Positions 35,766-44,550 of a DNA stretch of 64,000 nt are shown piece by piece; the first letter of the stretch is position 1; each line of letters starts with the position of its first letter. The notes beneath the pieces are model-generated. The model saw only the letters and a list, made by a program, of their open reading frames with translations. It was not told the DNA's origin and did not search any database. The position numbers and the translations under genes were made by a program. Source of the DNA: Methanothrix sp. (GTDB lineage Archaea > Halobacteriota > Methanosarcinia > Methanotrichales > Methanotrichaceae). Location of the stretch: positions 20,571 through 84,570 of the forward strand of contig NZ_JANIHG010000003.1 in assembly GCF_024518575.1 (NCBI RefSeq), given 5' to 3'.

Positions 35766-36974
35766 TCATAATATATGGCTCAGAATGGCATGCGGATCTA
35801 TGAGACCCATCCGATGCCATATGATGTATATCCCCAGAAAGGTGCCCAGGGTTGCACCCAGGTTTGCGAGGGCGGCGACGAGCACCACTCTGAAGAACCG
35901 GTTCTCCATCATCTCTTCCATGCTCTCGGCGCTCGCCAGGCGCTTAACATCCCCCACAGTTGGTTTCCTCTTCCAGGCCTCGACCATTCCGGCGAACCAT
36001 CCTGCAGCGACCAGCGGATTCAGTGTGGTCATCCAGGCTATCATGAATGCTGTGAGGATCGATAAGGGATGGCCCTTTGCAGCCACGACACCCAGCGCTG
36101 CAAGCCCGCCGGTCACCAGGAACCATATGCCAAATGCTAGGAGCACCACGCCGCTCGAGTATCCTGCGGCCAGGATGTACACAAACGTGGCGATTATCAG
36201 CAGCGTCACCGCGACGCCGAATACCTTCCCCATGCTGAATCTCTTTGCGGAAGGCATCTCGAGGGCCGAGGTCTCTGGTATAAGCGATGGATCTGCCAGG
36301 TAGCGCGTTATGCCCTCCCGATGGCCCGCCCCGACGACCGCGAGAACTCTGCCGTGTTTCGAGAGCTCGTAGAGATTCCTGGCGATGTATGCATCCCGCT
36401 CATCTACAAGCGCCCTGGCAGCAGACGGCGCGATCTTCCTGAACTCCGCCACGAGCTGGGATACCACATCCGAATCGGTGACGCTGTCCACATCGAGATC
36501 CTCCTTGCCGAAGCCGAGTGCGGCTGCGACGAGACTCCAGAGCATCTTCATCTTCTCCCAGATGCCCATCGCCGACCAGAAGCGCTGTATCGTTATGCCG
36601 ATGTCTCTGTCGACCAGGGCAACCCTTGCATTGACTGCTCTGGCAGCCTCTATGGCTGCGAGCATCTCAGCTCCCGGCTTCACGCCCATCTCAGAGCCTA
36701 TCTGTCTCTGCAGATATGCGAGCAGCCACTGGACCAGAACCAGGTAGATCTTCCCACCGCTCAGAAGCTCGCTTATTTTTATATCCTCATCCCTCTCCTG
36801 GTTGGTGAGGGCGAGATACCGCCTCTGACAGAGCTCGACAGCCACTATATCAGGCCGGGTCTGCTCTATCGCCTCTCGCACCTCAGCAACGCTCTTCTCC
36901 GAGACGTGTGCAGTGCCTATGATCACGATCTCGTTTCTTGCATCCGTTACCGATCCTTCCGTGATATCTGCCAT
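35766..36974 (-). CDS. TraB-family membrane protein
   Basis: 402 residues. The N-terminal about 230 residues are the TraB domain: IIGTAHVSEKSVAEVREAI (GTxH), VAVELCQRRYLAL and VVGAGHREGITRYL near residue 215. Then about four membrane segments (residues about 250-400). TraB proteins belong to the EreA/Tiki-like fold with suspected metalloprotease-type activity; the first was linked to pheromone shutdown in Enterococcus. The archaeal role is unknown. Its ATG follows the site-2 protease stop with no gap. Confidence 0.88.
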   Translation of the reverse strand: MADITEGSVTDARNEIVIIGTAHVSEKSVAEVREAIEQTRPDIVAVELCQRRYLALTNQERDEDIKISELLSGGKIYLVLVQWLLAYLQRQIGSEMGVKPGAEMLAAIEAARAVNARVALVDRDIGITIQRFWSAMGIWEKMKMLWSLVAAALGFGKEDLDVDSVTDSDVVSQLVAEFRKIAPSAARALVDERDAYIARNLYELSKHGRVLAVVGAGHREGITRYLADPSLIPETSALEMPSAKRFSMGKVFGVAVTLLIIATFVYILAAGYSSGVVLLAFGIWFLVTGGLAALGVVAAKGHPLSILTAFMIAWMTTLNPLVAAGWFAGMVEAWKRKPTVGDVKRLASAESMEEMMENRFFRVVLVAALANLGATLGTFLGIYIIWHRMGLIDPHAILSHIL

Positions 36975-38087
36975 TTACAGCCTCACATCCGAGCAGAGCT
37001 CGATGGCCCTGAGAAGGTCCTCTCTTGATATTATGCCCACCAGCCTGCCATCCTCGATGACGGGGAGCCTTCTTATCTTCTTATCGCCCATGATCTTTAT
37101 TGCCGCAGTCGCCTCATCTTCCGGCCCTATGACATATATATTTCTGGTCATGACATCTCCCACTGTGGTGGTATCGCGGAGCGATTCGGGGACGCGCTGG
37201 AGGTCGGTGATCGTAACTATACCAACAAGCTCGTCACCGACCATGACCGGGTAGCCTCGGTGCTTCTCGTAGAACATCAAACGCATCAGCTCCGATAAGC
37301 TCATCTCCGGAGGCACAACTTTCACATCCTTTGACATTATGTGCCTCACCTTTATGCCACTCAGGCTGTCTGTTATTGTGGTGCTCCTGTCCTCCTCAGA
37401 TGCTGCGATGTAGAGGAATATGCCTATGATGAGAGTGAGGAAGTTCAGCGTGAAAAGCCCGAGGAATATGAGAAATACCGCAAATATCTTACCAAGGGCT
37501 GCTGCGTTCTTTGTCGCGACCACATAGGGCATCCTGGTCGAGAACCACGCCCTGAGCACGCGCCCACCGTCCATGGGAAACGCGGGGATGAGATTGAATA
37601 TCATCAGGATGATGTTCATTATTCCCAGCGTCCACAGAAGTATTGAGAACGGATGGTTCTTGCCAAGCAGCGATTCCGACTGAGCGTAAAGCAGTATCGA
37701 GATCATGCCGAGAGCCCCGCTGACTGCAGGCCCGGCTATCGCCATTCTCAGCTCCATCGATGGGTTTCTGGGGATCTCCTCCATCGAGGCGACGCCGCCG
37801 AAGAAGTAGAGGGTGATGCTTCTTATCTCTATGCCATACCTTTTTGCGATAAATGAATGGCCGAGCTCGTGAAGCCCCACGCAGACGAAGAGAAGCACTG
37901 CGAAGACGAGGGAGTATACCCATCTGATGATAGGAGGCTCGACAGCGCCGAATCCGTAGAGTTTGCCGAAGACGTTTGCGCTGACGCTCCCGAAGAGATA
38001 CGCAACCCAGGGAATGATCAGAAGAAATGTGACGTGAAGCCTTATCGGTATCCCCATGACCTTGCCGAGCTGTATGGAGCTTTCCAT
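36975..38087 (-). CDS. Site-2-type zinc metalloprotease with two CBS domains
   Basis: 370 residues. HELGHSF near residue 65 and NLIPAFPMDGGRVLRA near 165 are the zinc-binding HExxH and DG motifs of the M50 family, set in about six membrane segments. A CBS pair follows at about 245-365 (VRHIMSKDVKVVPPE and VGDVMTRNIYVIGPED). The protein cuts within membranes, and CBS ligands probably gate it. Substrate unknown; the TraB-family neighbour is directly downstream on the same transcript. Confidence 0.93.
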   Translation of the reverse strand: MESSIQLGKVMGIPIRLHVTFLLIIPWVAYLFGSVSANVFGKLYGFGAVEPPIIRWVYSLVFAVLLFVCVGLHELGHSFIAKRYGIEIRSITLYFFGGVASMEEIPRNPSMELRMAIAGPAVSGALGMISILLYAQSESLLGKNHPFSILLWTLGIMNIILMIFNLIPAFPMDGGRVLRAWFSTRMPYVVATKNAAALGKIFAVFLIFLGLFTLNFLTLIIGIFLYIAASEEDRSTTITDSLSGIKVRHIMSKDVKVVPPEMSLSELMRLMFYEKHRGYPVMVGDELVGIVTITDLQRVPESLRDTTTVGDVMTRNIYVIGPEDEATAAIKIMGDKKIRRLPVIEDGRLVGIISREDLLRAIELCSDVRL

Positions 38088-38247
38088 GTTATAAGCTTGT
38101 CAACTGGAGTTAATATCTTTTGGCTTTTCCCTGGACTCATCGGGCTGTCCGATAAGAGTTCGCTTATCGATGTGGTCATCTCAAGATCGTCACACATCGG
38201 TTCGGTTTGGTGTATTTTCCACTCACATTCCCTGGCATTGTCTTCTG

Positions 38248-38442
38248 CTATTTGCAGGACAATGCCGCTGATCTCCGATGATGGGATTCTCTGGCGGAGA
38301 TTCTTGCTTTATGCTTGGCCTTTATGATTTCGAGCAGAGTTCGATCATCGATCGTTCTTCCTGGGAGGATGACCTCGAGTATCTCCCTGACGTCCTGGAC
38401 TGTCAGGAGATCAGCATTTGAACAGAGCTCGATCTGCATCAT
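38248..38442 (-). pseudogene. Degraded gene, copy 1 of a repeated unknown family
   Basis: A 64-residue frame starts MMQIELCSNADLL and contains EILEVILPG and DDRTLLEIIKAKHKA. The same stretch is found at 63.2-63.4 kb with stops and shifts. Past its stop a shifted frame continues as IVLQIAEDNARECEWKIH, so this copy is also probably broken. Just upstream, the end of another frame (KHHVAMVLLAMLAV, stop) is likewise shared with the second copy. No function is recognised. Confidence 0.55.
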
Positions 38443-38514
38443 CTAGACAGCGAGCATTGCGAGCAGGACCATCGCGACATGATGTTTGGAGCATTCACCG
38501 CCGTGCCACTTCTC

Positions 38515-38522
38515 TCTTCTCC
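38515..38522. repeat. 8-bp target-site duplication, left
   Basis: TCTTCTCC abuts the left inverted end of the MITE-like element and is repeated at 38639-38646. Confidence 0.75.
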
Positions 38523-38638
38523 TGCTGTGTTGAATAATTAAGAGCTTTAAGGTCGATAGCTATTGATTTTTACTAGGATTGCAATTCGTATGAATCCAGC
38601 CTATGCTATCGGATTCTCAAACATTATTCAACACAGCA
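38523..38638. mobile_element. 116-bp MITE-like element with 16-bp perfect inverted ends
   Basis: The ends TGCTGTGTTGAATAAT (38523-38538) and its exact complement ATTATTCAACACAGCA (38623-38638) flank about 84 bp of AT-rich, non-coding DNA. The same 8 bp, TCTTCTCC, directly abut both ends, as left by transposition. No transposase is encoded, so it needs one in trans. It ends 54 bp before the ferritin-like gene and may supply promoter sequence (ATTTTTAC inside). Confidence 0.85.
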
Positions 38639-38646
38639 TCTTCTCC
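38639..38646. repeat. 8-bp target-site duplication, right
   Basis: TCTTCTCC, the right copy of the duplication around the MITE-like element. Confidence 0.75.
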
Positions 38647-38692
38647 GATAACTATTTCCGCCCATCCACAAAAAAGAGATCGGTGATTTTCG

Positions 38693-38998
38693 ATGCCTGA
38701 GTTTGCCACACCGTTTGCAGGCATGGCCGGCGATAGGAAGCTGACCAAGCAGGAGCTCGTGAGGGCGATAAGGTATGTCATCGCTGCTGAATACGAGGCG
38801 ATCCAGCTCTACACGCAGCTCGCAGAGTCGATAGACGATGAGCGTGCGAGGGCAGTGCTGATCGATATAGCGGATGAGGAGGTCGTGCACGCCGGGGAGT
38901 TTTTGAGGCTTCTAAAGGAGCTCGAGCCGCGTGAGGAGGAGCTGTATAAAGAGGGTTACGAGGAGGTCGAGGAGATACTGGAGAAGCTCAGAAAGTGA
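38693..38998 (+). CDS. Ferritin-like diiron protein (short rubrerythrin type)
   Basis: 101 residues. Two helices carry the metal ligands: AAEYEAIQLYTQLAES and IADEEVVHAGEFLRLL (E...ExxH). The C-terminal part is an acidic helix. This size fits stand-alone members of the ferritin/rubrerythrin superfamily, some of which are cargo of encapsulins; no encapsulin is in the window. A GGTGAT ribosome site lies 5 nt before the ATG. A role in iron storage or peroxide defence is inference. Confidence 0.85.
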   Translation: MPEFATPFAGMAGDRKLTKQELVRAIRYVIAAEYEAIQLYTQLAESIDDERARAVLIDIADEEVVHAGEFLRLLKELEPREEELYKEGYEEVEEILEKLRK

Positions 38999-39096
38999 TC
39001 TCTCAATTCAGGCCGCTGAGTCAGTTTGGTCTCGAGGCTCAGACTGTCCTGTCTGCTCGGCTTCACACGATGAAATCGATGTTCTTCGATCCTTAG

Positions 39097-40137
39097 ATGC
39101 GCGTCATAAAAAGAAACCTTCGCGGCGATGAGGGCGAGATATCGCTTGTTGCGGAGAGCCTCGACGATCTCTGGCACCTGAAACACCTCGTCTCTCCTGG
39201 AGATCTGGTGTTCGCAACAACACAGCGCAAGATCTCAGGCGCCACAGACAAGCTCAGGCCGGAGAAGGCCGAGCGGAGGACTGTGCGGCTTGGAATTGCA
39301 GTCGAGGCTGTGGAGTTCCACACGCACTCCAACTGGCTCAGGATCCATGGGGTGATAAAGTCAGGAGTCGATATAGGCTCATATCACACGCTCAACATCG
39401 AGGTCGGCTCAGAGCTCTCGATAATAAAGCGATGGCGCCCTGATGAGCTCCAGAGGATCGAGGAGGCTGTTGCGGAATCGAACCGTCCGCGGGTCGTCCT
39501 GGCGCTCGTCGAGGAGGGCGAGGCCACGATAGGCGTCCTCCGGCAGTTCGGTGTCCAGACGGTGGCCGATATCAGGGGCGGGAGCGGGAAGGGCGCTGGA
39601 GCCGGTGGCAGGGATGAGTTTCTCAGAGAGGTCGCGGATCAGATTGCAAACTCAGCGGGCGATGAGGCATATGTTGTCCTGGCAGGCCCGGGCTTCACGA
39701 AGGAGGATCTGAGAAAGGTCATCGAGACGAGACATCCAGATATCCTCAGGCGTCTTATCATGGATGATGCGTCATCAACAGGCAGATCCGGATTCCAGGA
39801 GGTTCTGAGAAGGGGTGCTGTTGACAGAATCGTCGAGGCGAGCAGGATATCGCGCGAGACGCGGCTCATGGACGATCTGCTCAAGGAGATAGCGACCGAC
39901 GGGAGGGCTGCATACGGCCCGAGGGAGGTCAGGGAGGCTGCGAACTACGGAGCCATTGAAACCTTGATGATCACAGACAATCTCGTGCGAAGGGGTGACA
40001 TGGAGGGCCTGATAAGAGATGTCGCAGCCGGGCGCGGGAGGGTTGTGATATTCAGCTCCGAGTTCGAGCCAGGGGAGAGGCTGGATGCGCTGGGAGGCGT
40101 CGCTGCGCTCCTGCGGTTCAAGATCCCGAGATCATGA
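39097..40137 (+). CDS. pelA: mRNA surveillance protein pelota
   Basis: 346 residues. MRVIKRNLRGDEGEISLVAE starts the N-terminal Sm-like domain; the eRF1-like middle and C-terminal domains follow (VVLALVEEGEATIGVL, then YGPREVREAANYGAIETLMI). It recognises stalled ribosomes and helps split them with ABCE1 or aEF1A. Length is usual for archaea. It lies 98 bp after the ferritin-like gene on the same strand. Confidence 0.95.
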   Translation: MRVIKRNLRGDEGEISLVAESLDDLWHLKHLVSPGDLVFATTQRKISGATDKLRPEKAERRTVRLGIAVEAVEFHTHSNWLRIHGVIKSGVDIGSYHTLNIEVGSELSIIKRWRPDELQRIEEAVAESNRPRVVLALVEEGEATIGVLRQFGVQTVADIRGGSGKGAGAGGRDEFLREVADQIANSAGDEAYVVLAGPGFTKEDLRKVIETRHPDILRRLIMDDASSTGRSGFQEVLRRGAVDRIVEASRISRETRLMDDLLKEIATDGRAAYGPREVREAANYGAIETLMITDNLVRRGDMEGLIRDVAAGRGRVVIFSSEFEPGERLDALGGVAALLRFKIPRS

Positions 40138-40357
40138 GGATGAGAGAAACTCAGATTGTGATATGATCTTAGCAACAGAATAGTCCGGAGGCCAGGGGAT
40201 CATCTACCTGTAGCGATCATGTCTCATTAAATCTTCAGAGGTTTATCTGCTCTGCAGCTGTGTTTCTGGGCATCGTTTCGATCAACAGATTAAAATAGGA
40301 GATTCGCAGAAGAGATAACAGTTTAAGTCTGTATCAAATTTAGATGGAGGGAAAGAT
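40138..40357 (+). promoter_or_regulatory. Upstream region of the secreted 327-residue protein
   Basis: 220 bp without a gene. GATTAAAATAG at 40288-40298 is a weak TATA candidate. A clear GGAGGG ribosome site ends 7 nt before the TTG start at 40358. Confidence 0.4.
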
Positions 40358-41341
40358 TTGAAGAGAGCGATACTGCTGCTTGCAGTTATGGTTATTATAA
40401 CGGGGGTCTCCTCTGCGTATATTGATCCCACTCCAGGGAAATATCCCTACGAGGTCGCGGAGAAGAACGTGACCTTCAACTTCGAGCAGGACGTCCAGGG
40501 CAGCGGCTACTTCATGACATACAGGTATGCTAAGGCCGGCGCACTTGCGTTCAAGGACTACGTCCACGGCTCCGGGTCCATCGATAACGAGTTCGTGATG
40601 TTCACACAGGAGCTCGACAAGAACACGCACCCGATAGATGCTGACTGGGTCGACGAGAACGTCTCATGTATCTCCGTGAAGGAGGACAACGTGATGGTCT
40701 ACTCGCCGTACCAGTTCGCGATCGGCAAGGGCTACTACGCTGTTAACCCGCTGGTCTTCGACTCGCTGCTCAAGGAGAAGACCTGGATCAAGAACTACCG
40801 CGCTGGAACCTCGATGCACCATGAGATAGAGTATGCGCATGGCATAGACAAGGAGCTTGAGGTCCTTGCGAAGGAGAAGTACTTCCACCAGTACGATCCG
40901 GTCTATGAGGGCGTTGGATACACACAGATGAAGATCAACGAGCACGTCGACAACGGCAAGGTCCACTTGGGAGTGCTCCAGGCATCATCCGACTACACCG
41001 CAAATTCAAGCGTGCTGGCATATCCAGGCACCGCACTGACCGGCAGCGCGCTGAGCGGTATAAGGGCGTACAAGAACCCGGCGATAGAGATCGATGAGGA
41101 CTACTTCGGCACATATGACATAACAAAGAACATGACGCTGAACGTGCCGTACAAGCTAACCCAGAAGAGCGAGGACTGGCTCCCCTGCTGCTCAGGCGGA
41201 TGGGCTGACATCCCGCCTGGACTGAAGAAGGGCTTCGGCTCGAGCGCTGCTGGCATATTCGACTGCTCCTGTCTCAAGACCGCCAGGGCAGGAATGTACG
41301 GACCGACAGATGTGAACCCGCCGTTCAAGGCGTGGGCATAG
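40358..41341 (+). CDS. Secreted protein of unknown function, probably highly expressed
   Basis: 327 residues from a TTG with GGAGGG upstream. A signal peptide ends near SSAYID. The mature part is rich in Tyr, Lys and acidic residues. A four-Cys group near the C-terminus (CCSGGWADI and FDCSCLK) may bind metal or form disulfides. No membrane anchor. Codon use is strongly skewed to preferred codons (AAG, AAC, GAC, TAC, CTC), as in the cdh genes, pointing to an abundant surface or sheath-associated protein. I do not recognise the family. A strong hairpin terminator follows at once, so it is a one-gene unit. Confidence 0.83.
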   Translation: MKRAILLLAVMVIITGVSSAYIDPTPGKYPYEVAEKNVTFNFEQDVQGSGYFMTYRYAKAGALAFKDYVHGSGSIDNEFVMFTQELDKNTHPIDADWVDENVSCISVKEDNVMVYSPYQFAIGKGYYAVNPLVFDSLLKEKTWIKNYRAGTSMHHEIEYAHGIDKELEVLAKEKYFHQYDPVYEGVGYTQMKINEHVDNGKVHLGVLQASSDYTANSSVLAYPGTALTGSALSGIRAYKNPAIEIDEDYFGTYDITKNMTLNVPYKLTQKSEDWLPCCSGGWADIPPGLKKGFGSSAAGIFDCSCLKTARAGMYGPTDVNPPFKAWA

Positions 41342-41359
41342 ATAGGGTTCACCCCTATC
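41341..41359 (+). terminator. Hairpin terminator of the secreted-protein gene
   Basis: GATAGGG and CCCTATC form a perfect 7-bp stem with a 5-nt loop, beginning in the stop codon and followed by TTCTGTTTTATT. Confidence 0.72.
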
Positions 41360-41410
41360 TTCTGTTTTATTAACAAGCTTTTTCTGCCCATCGCTTTTTA
41401 TTTACGCAAA

Positions 41411-42043
41411 ATGCGCTTCGATGAATGGGAGAGGATCTACGGGAAGATCCTCGAGGATCTCGGATTCTCCCGATCGAGAGATGAGGAGGCGGCCCGCGTC
41501 CTCTCCTCGCTTCTCAGATCCGCAGATCAGGTCTCGCTGGAGGAGATCGATCAGATCATCCGCGGGAGGGACGTGGTCGTCTGCGGCAACGCCCCCTGCC
41601 TGAGAGATGATATCGGAAAGATAGGGCCATCCGATGTGGTGGTGGCAGCAGATGGCGCCACGTCGGTGCTTCTCGAGCATGCCGTTCTCCCTGATCTCAT
41701 CGTGACGGATCTCGACGGATACATGCCGGATATCCTCGAAGCCAACAGGCGTGGATCCATGGTGGTTGTACATGCTCACGGCGACAACATCGAGAAGCTC
41801 ATGGAATACGTCCCGCATCTCAGACGGATCTTGGGAACCACGCAGGCGCATCCCCTCGAGAACGTCCACAACTTCGGAGGGTTCACAGACGGTGACAGGG
41901 CAGTCTTCCTGGCGGTGGAGTTCAAACCGAGAAGCATCCGCCTGATCGGCTTCGATCTCGAGGATCAGAACGTAACTCCGAGAAAGATGAAGAAGCTCCA
42001 GTGGGCCAGGAGGCTCATCGAGATCGCACTTGGAGCGCCATGA
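41411..42043 (+). CDS. mptE: 6-hydroxymethyl-7,8-dihydropterin pyrophosphokinase MptE
   Basis: 210 residues of the DUF115 fold. [38 protein letters not shown] and [13 protein letters not shown] are characteristic. It makes the activated pterin for tetrahydromethanopterin or sarcinapterin, the C1 carrier that accepts methyl groups from CdhD/CdhE. The N-terminus [13 protein letters not shown] is typical of archaeal members. It ends 55 bp before aspS. Confidence 0.92.
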   Translation: MRFDEWERIYGKILEDLGFSRSRDEEAARVLSSLLRSADQVSLEEIDQIIRGRDVVVCGNAPCLRDDIGKIGPSDVVVAADGATSVLLEHAVLPDLIVTDLDGYMPDILEANRRGSMVVVHAHGDNIEKLMEYVPHLRRILGTTQAHPLENVHNFGGFTDGDRAVFLAVEFKPRSIRLIGFDLEDQNVTPRKMKKLQWARRLIEIALGAP

Positions 42044-42057
42044 TCGATCCCGGACTG

Positions 42058-42065
42058 CTTTTATA
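42058..42065 (+). promoter_or_regulatory. TATA box of aspS
   Basis: CTTTTATA is centred about 37 nt before the TTG start at 42099, giving a leader of about 12 nt that would just include the GGGTGAGG ribosome site at 42086-42093. Confidence 0.55.
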
Positions 42066-42098
42066 CCCGGAGTCCATCTTTCGAAGGGTGAGGTTCCA

Positions 42099-43403
42099 TT
42101 GATTCTCAGAACTCATTATTCCGGTGAGATCAGTCCGGATATGGACGGATCAGAGGTCACGCTGGCAGGACATGTGCACGAGATCCGCGACCTTGGAGGC
42201 ATCTGCTTTCTCGTGCTGAGAGACAGAGAGGGGCTTGCGCAGGTAACAGTTCTCACTAAGAGAGCGGACAAAAAGCTCGTTGAGATCGTGCGCGGAGTGA
42301 GCAGGGAGAGCGTGGTTCTAGTTCGCGGGAAGGTCAAGTCGGAGCCGAAGGCGCCCAATGGCTTCGAGATCATACCTGAGGCTGTCGAAGTCCTTTCGAG
42401 GGCTGACTCGCCCCTGCCGCTCGATCCCACAGGCAAGGTGGGCGCGGAGCTCGACACAAGGCTCGATGCGAGGTTTCTGGACCTGAGAAGACCCGCGTCC
42501 ATGGCGGTCTTCAAGATAGAGTCCGCTGTTATGAGAAGCCTGAGGAACACATTCTACGAGAATGGCTTCATCGAGGTCTGCACGCCCAAGATCGTGGCGA
42601 CCGCCACGGAGGGCGGCACAGCTCTCTTCCCGATAAGCTACTTCGAGCGGGAGGCCTTCCTGAACCAGAGCCCGCAGCTCTACAAGCAGATGCTGATGGC
42701 CACCGGGCTCGACAGGGTCTTTGAGATAGGGCCGATATTCAGGGCGGAGGAGCATGATACCAGAAGACACCTGAACGAGGCGATATCTGTGGATGTGGAG
42801 GTGAGCTACGCGGATCACGAGGATGTGATGGCGCTTCTCGAGAACGCGGTTGCATCTGCCTACAGATACGTCTCGGAGAACTGCGATAGGGAGCTCCGGA
42901 TTCTTGGAATTGAGCTTGATGTTCCTAAGACGCCGTTCCGCAGGATCACCTACACAGAGGCGCTGGAGATGGCCAGCGAGTCGGGAAGGAGGAGCATGGA
43001 ATGGGGAGATGATATCGATACGGAGACGGAGCACTATCTGGGATCCGTCATCGGCGAGCACTACTTCCTCACAGACTGGCCGAGCTCTGTGAAGCCGTAC
43101 TACACGCAGCCTTATGATGATAAACCTGAGATATGCAAGGGGTTCGATCTCATGCATCCATCGATGGAGCTCGCGAGCGGCGCGCAGCGGGTCCACGATT
43201 ATGAGCTCCTAGTGAACAGGATACGGGAAAAGGGGCTGAACCCGGAGAGCTTCGAGTTCTATCTCAAGCCATTCAGGTACGGAATGCCGCCCCATGCAGG
43301 CTGGGGCCTGGGGCTTGCGCGCCTGGTCCAGACGATGCTCCGGCTGGAGAACATCAGGGACGCGGTGCTCTTCCCGCGGGACAGGAGAAGACTGGTTCCC
43401 TGA
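42099..43403 (+). CDS. aspS: Aspartyl-tRNA synthetase (archaeal type)
   Basis: 434 residues from the TTG at 42099. GGGTGAGG 5 nt before it and the N-terminus [17 protein letters not shown] decide the start; the frame runs open to 42030. The anticodon-binding OB domain spans about 15-105. The class II core has [31 protein letters not shown] (motif 2) and [14 protein letters not shown] (motif 3). The length suits archaeal enzymes, which often charge both tRNA-Asp and tRNA-Asn; that cannot be decided here. Confidence 0.95.
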   Translation: MILRTHYSGEISPDMDGSEVTLAGHVHEIRDLGGICFLVLRDREGLAQVTVLTKRADKKLVEIVRGVSRESVVLVRGKVKSEPKAPNGFEIIPEAVEVLSRADSPLPLDPTGKVGAELDTRLDARFLDLRRPASMAVFKIESAVMRSLRNTFYENGFIEVCTPKIVATATEGGTALFPISYFEREAFLNQSPQLYKQMLMATGLDRVFEIGPIFRAEEHDTRRHLNEAISVDVEVSYADHEDVMALLENAVASAYRYVSENCDRELRILGIELDVPKTPFRRITYTEALEMASESGRRSMEWGDDIDTETEHYLGSVIGEHYFLTDWPSSVKPYYTQPYDDKPEICKGFDLMHPSMELASGAQRVHDYELLVNRIREKGLNPESFEFYLKPFRYGMPPHAGWGLGLARLVQTMLRLENIRDAVLFPRDRRRLVP

Positions 43404-43444
43404 GCATGACGGTGCACGTTCACCTCTTTGGGATCGGGACGAGT

Positions 43445-43511
43445 TTGGTCTCAAGACCGCAGCGCCTCTGAGGCCTGGACGGTAGCAGATGCTGCGGCTT
43501 CTGAGACCAGA
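43445..43511. other. Imperfect long inverted repeat between aspS and pstB
   Basis: GGTCTCA...GCAGC (43447-43463) mirrors GCTGC...TGAGACC (43491-43508) with one or two mismatches, around a 27-nt loop holding a smaller palindrome. It could be the aspS terminator or a structured leader element. The rest of the 317-bp gap shows no gene. Confidence 0.45.
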
Positions 43512-43669
43512 TCACTGCTGCGTGGATCTCTGCGATCTCATGCTCTGGAATCCGTCTGCTCCTGGCCGGAAATGCAGATCTCAATGGTATCAAGAGATGC
43601 GACAGCTCTGGCTTGCGAACTGCATCCCGATGCATCACCGATCACTCCATGTGTTCGGCGGACCGGCGA

Positions 43670-43679
43670 AAATATAAAT
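43670..43679 (+). promoter_or_regulatory. TATA box of the pstB-phoU operon
   Basis: AAATATAAAT places transcription start near 43703, with an 18-nt leader that carries AGGAGAT before the ATG at 43721. Confidence 0.6.
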
Positions 43680-43720
43680 AGGTTCCAGAAGCCCAGTATC
43701 CCCATTTAGGAGATCACCAG

Positions 43721-44530
43721 ATGTCCCATGCGGTCAGCGTGCCTGTTCCGCTCAGCATGAGCAGTGGGCGGCAGGAGGTATCTTGCTTGTTCAAGATAGA
43801 GTCGAGGAACCTATCGCTATGGTACGGGAGCAAGCAGGCTCTGAAGAACATAACCCTGGGGATTCCTGAGAACAGGATTACAGCTCTAATAGGCCCATCT
43901 GGATGCGGAAAATCGACATTCATCAGGTGTATAAACAGGATGAACGATCTCATACCCAACGTCAGGATAGAGGGCGAGATGCTCTACGATGGCAAGAACA
44001 TCTACGATAAGGCCATGGATGTCGTCTCTCTCAGAAAGAAGATAGGCATGGTCTTCCAGAAGCCAAATCCATTCCCGATGTCGATCTACGATAACGTTGC
44101 ATACGGGCCGAGGATTCACGGATACAGGAACATCGACAGGATCGTGGAGCAGAGCCTGAAGGACGCCGCTCTCTGGGAGGAGGTGCAGGACAGGCTCGAT
44201 CAGCCGGCCATGGGCCTGAGCGGTGGGCAGCAGCAGAGGCTCTGCATAGCAAGGGCGCTGGCCATGAGACCGGAGGTCCTGCTATTCGATGAGCCATGCA
44301 GCGCTCTCGACCCGATATCGACCTCCCGCATAGAGAGCCTCATGGAATCGCTCAGGGGCAAATACACACAGATCATAGTGACTCATAACATGCAGCAGGC
44401 TGCGAGGGTCTCAGATTACACCGCATACTTCTACATGGGGGAGATGATAGAGTTCGGGGAGACGAAGCAGCTCTTCGAGAACCCGAGGGAGAGGAGCACA
44501 GAGGATTATATCACAGGGAGGTTTGGTTAG
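43721..44530 (+). CDS. pstB: Phosphate ABC transporter ATP-binding protein PstB
   Basis: 269 residues. Walker [12 protein letters not shown]-loop [15 protein letters not shown], signature [16 protein letters not shown], Walker [14 protein letters not shown]. The text [17 protein letters not shown] is typical of PstB. The ATG at 43721 has AGGAGAT upstream and a TATA box at the right distance; a TTG at 43787 with AGGAGGT is a possible second start giving the usual 247 residues. No pstS, pstC or pstA lies in the window. Confidence 0.9.
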   Translation: MSHAVSVPVPLSMSSGRQEVSCLFKIESRNLSLWYGSKQALKNITLGIPENRITALIGPSGCGKSTFIRCINRMNDLIPNVRIEGEMLYDGKNIYDKAMDVVSLRKKIGMVFQKPNPFPMSIYDNVAYGPRIHGYRNIDRIVEQSLKDAALWEEVQDRLDQPAMGLSGGQQQRLCIARALAMRPEVLLFDEPCSALDPISTSRIESLMESLRGKYTQIIVTHNMQQAARVSDYTAYFYMGEMIEFGETKQLFENPRERSTEDYITGRFG

Positions 44531-44550
44531 CTCTTGGGAGTGGGGGTTTC

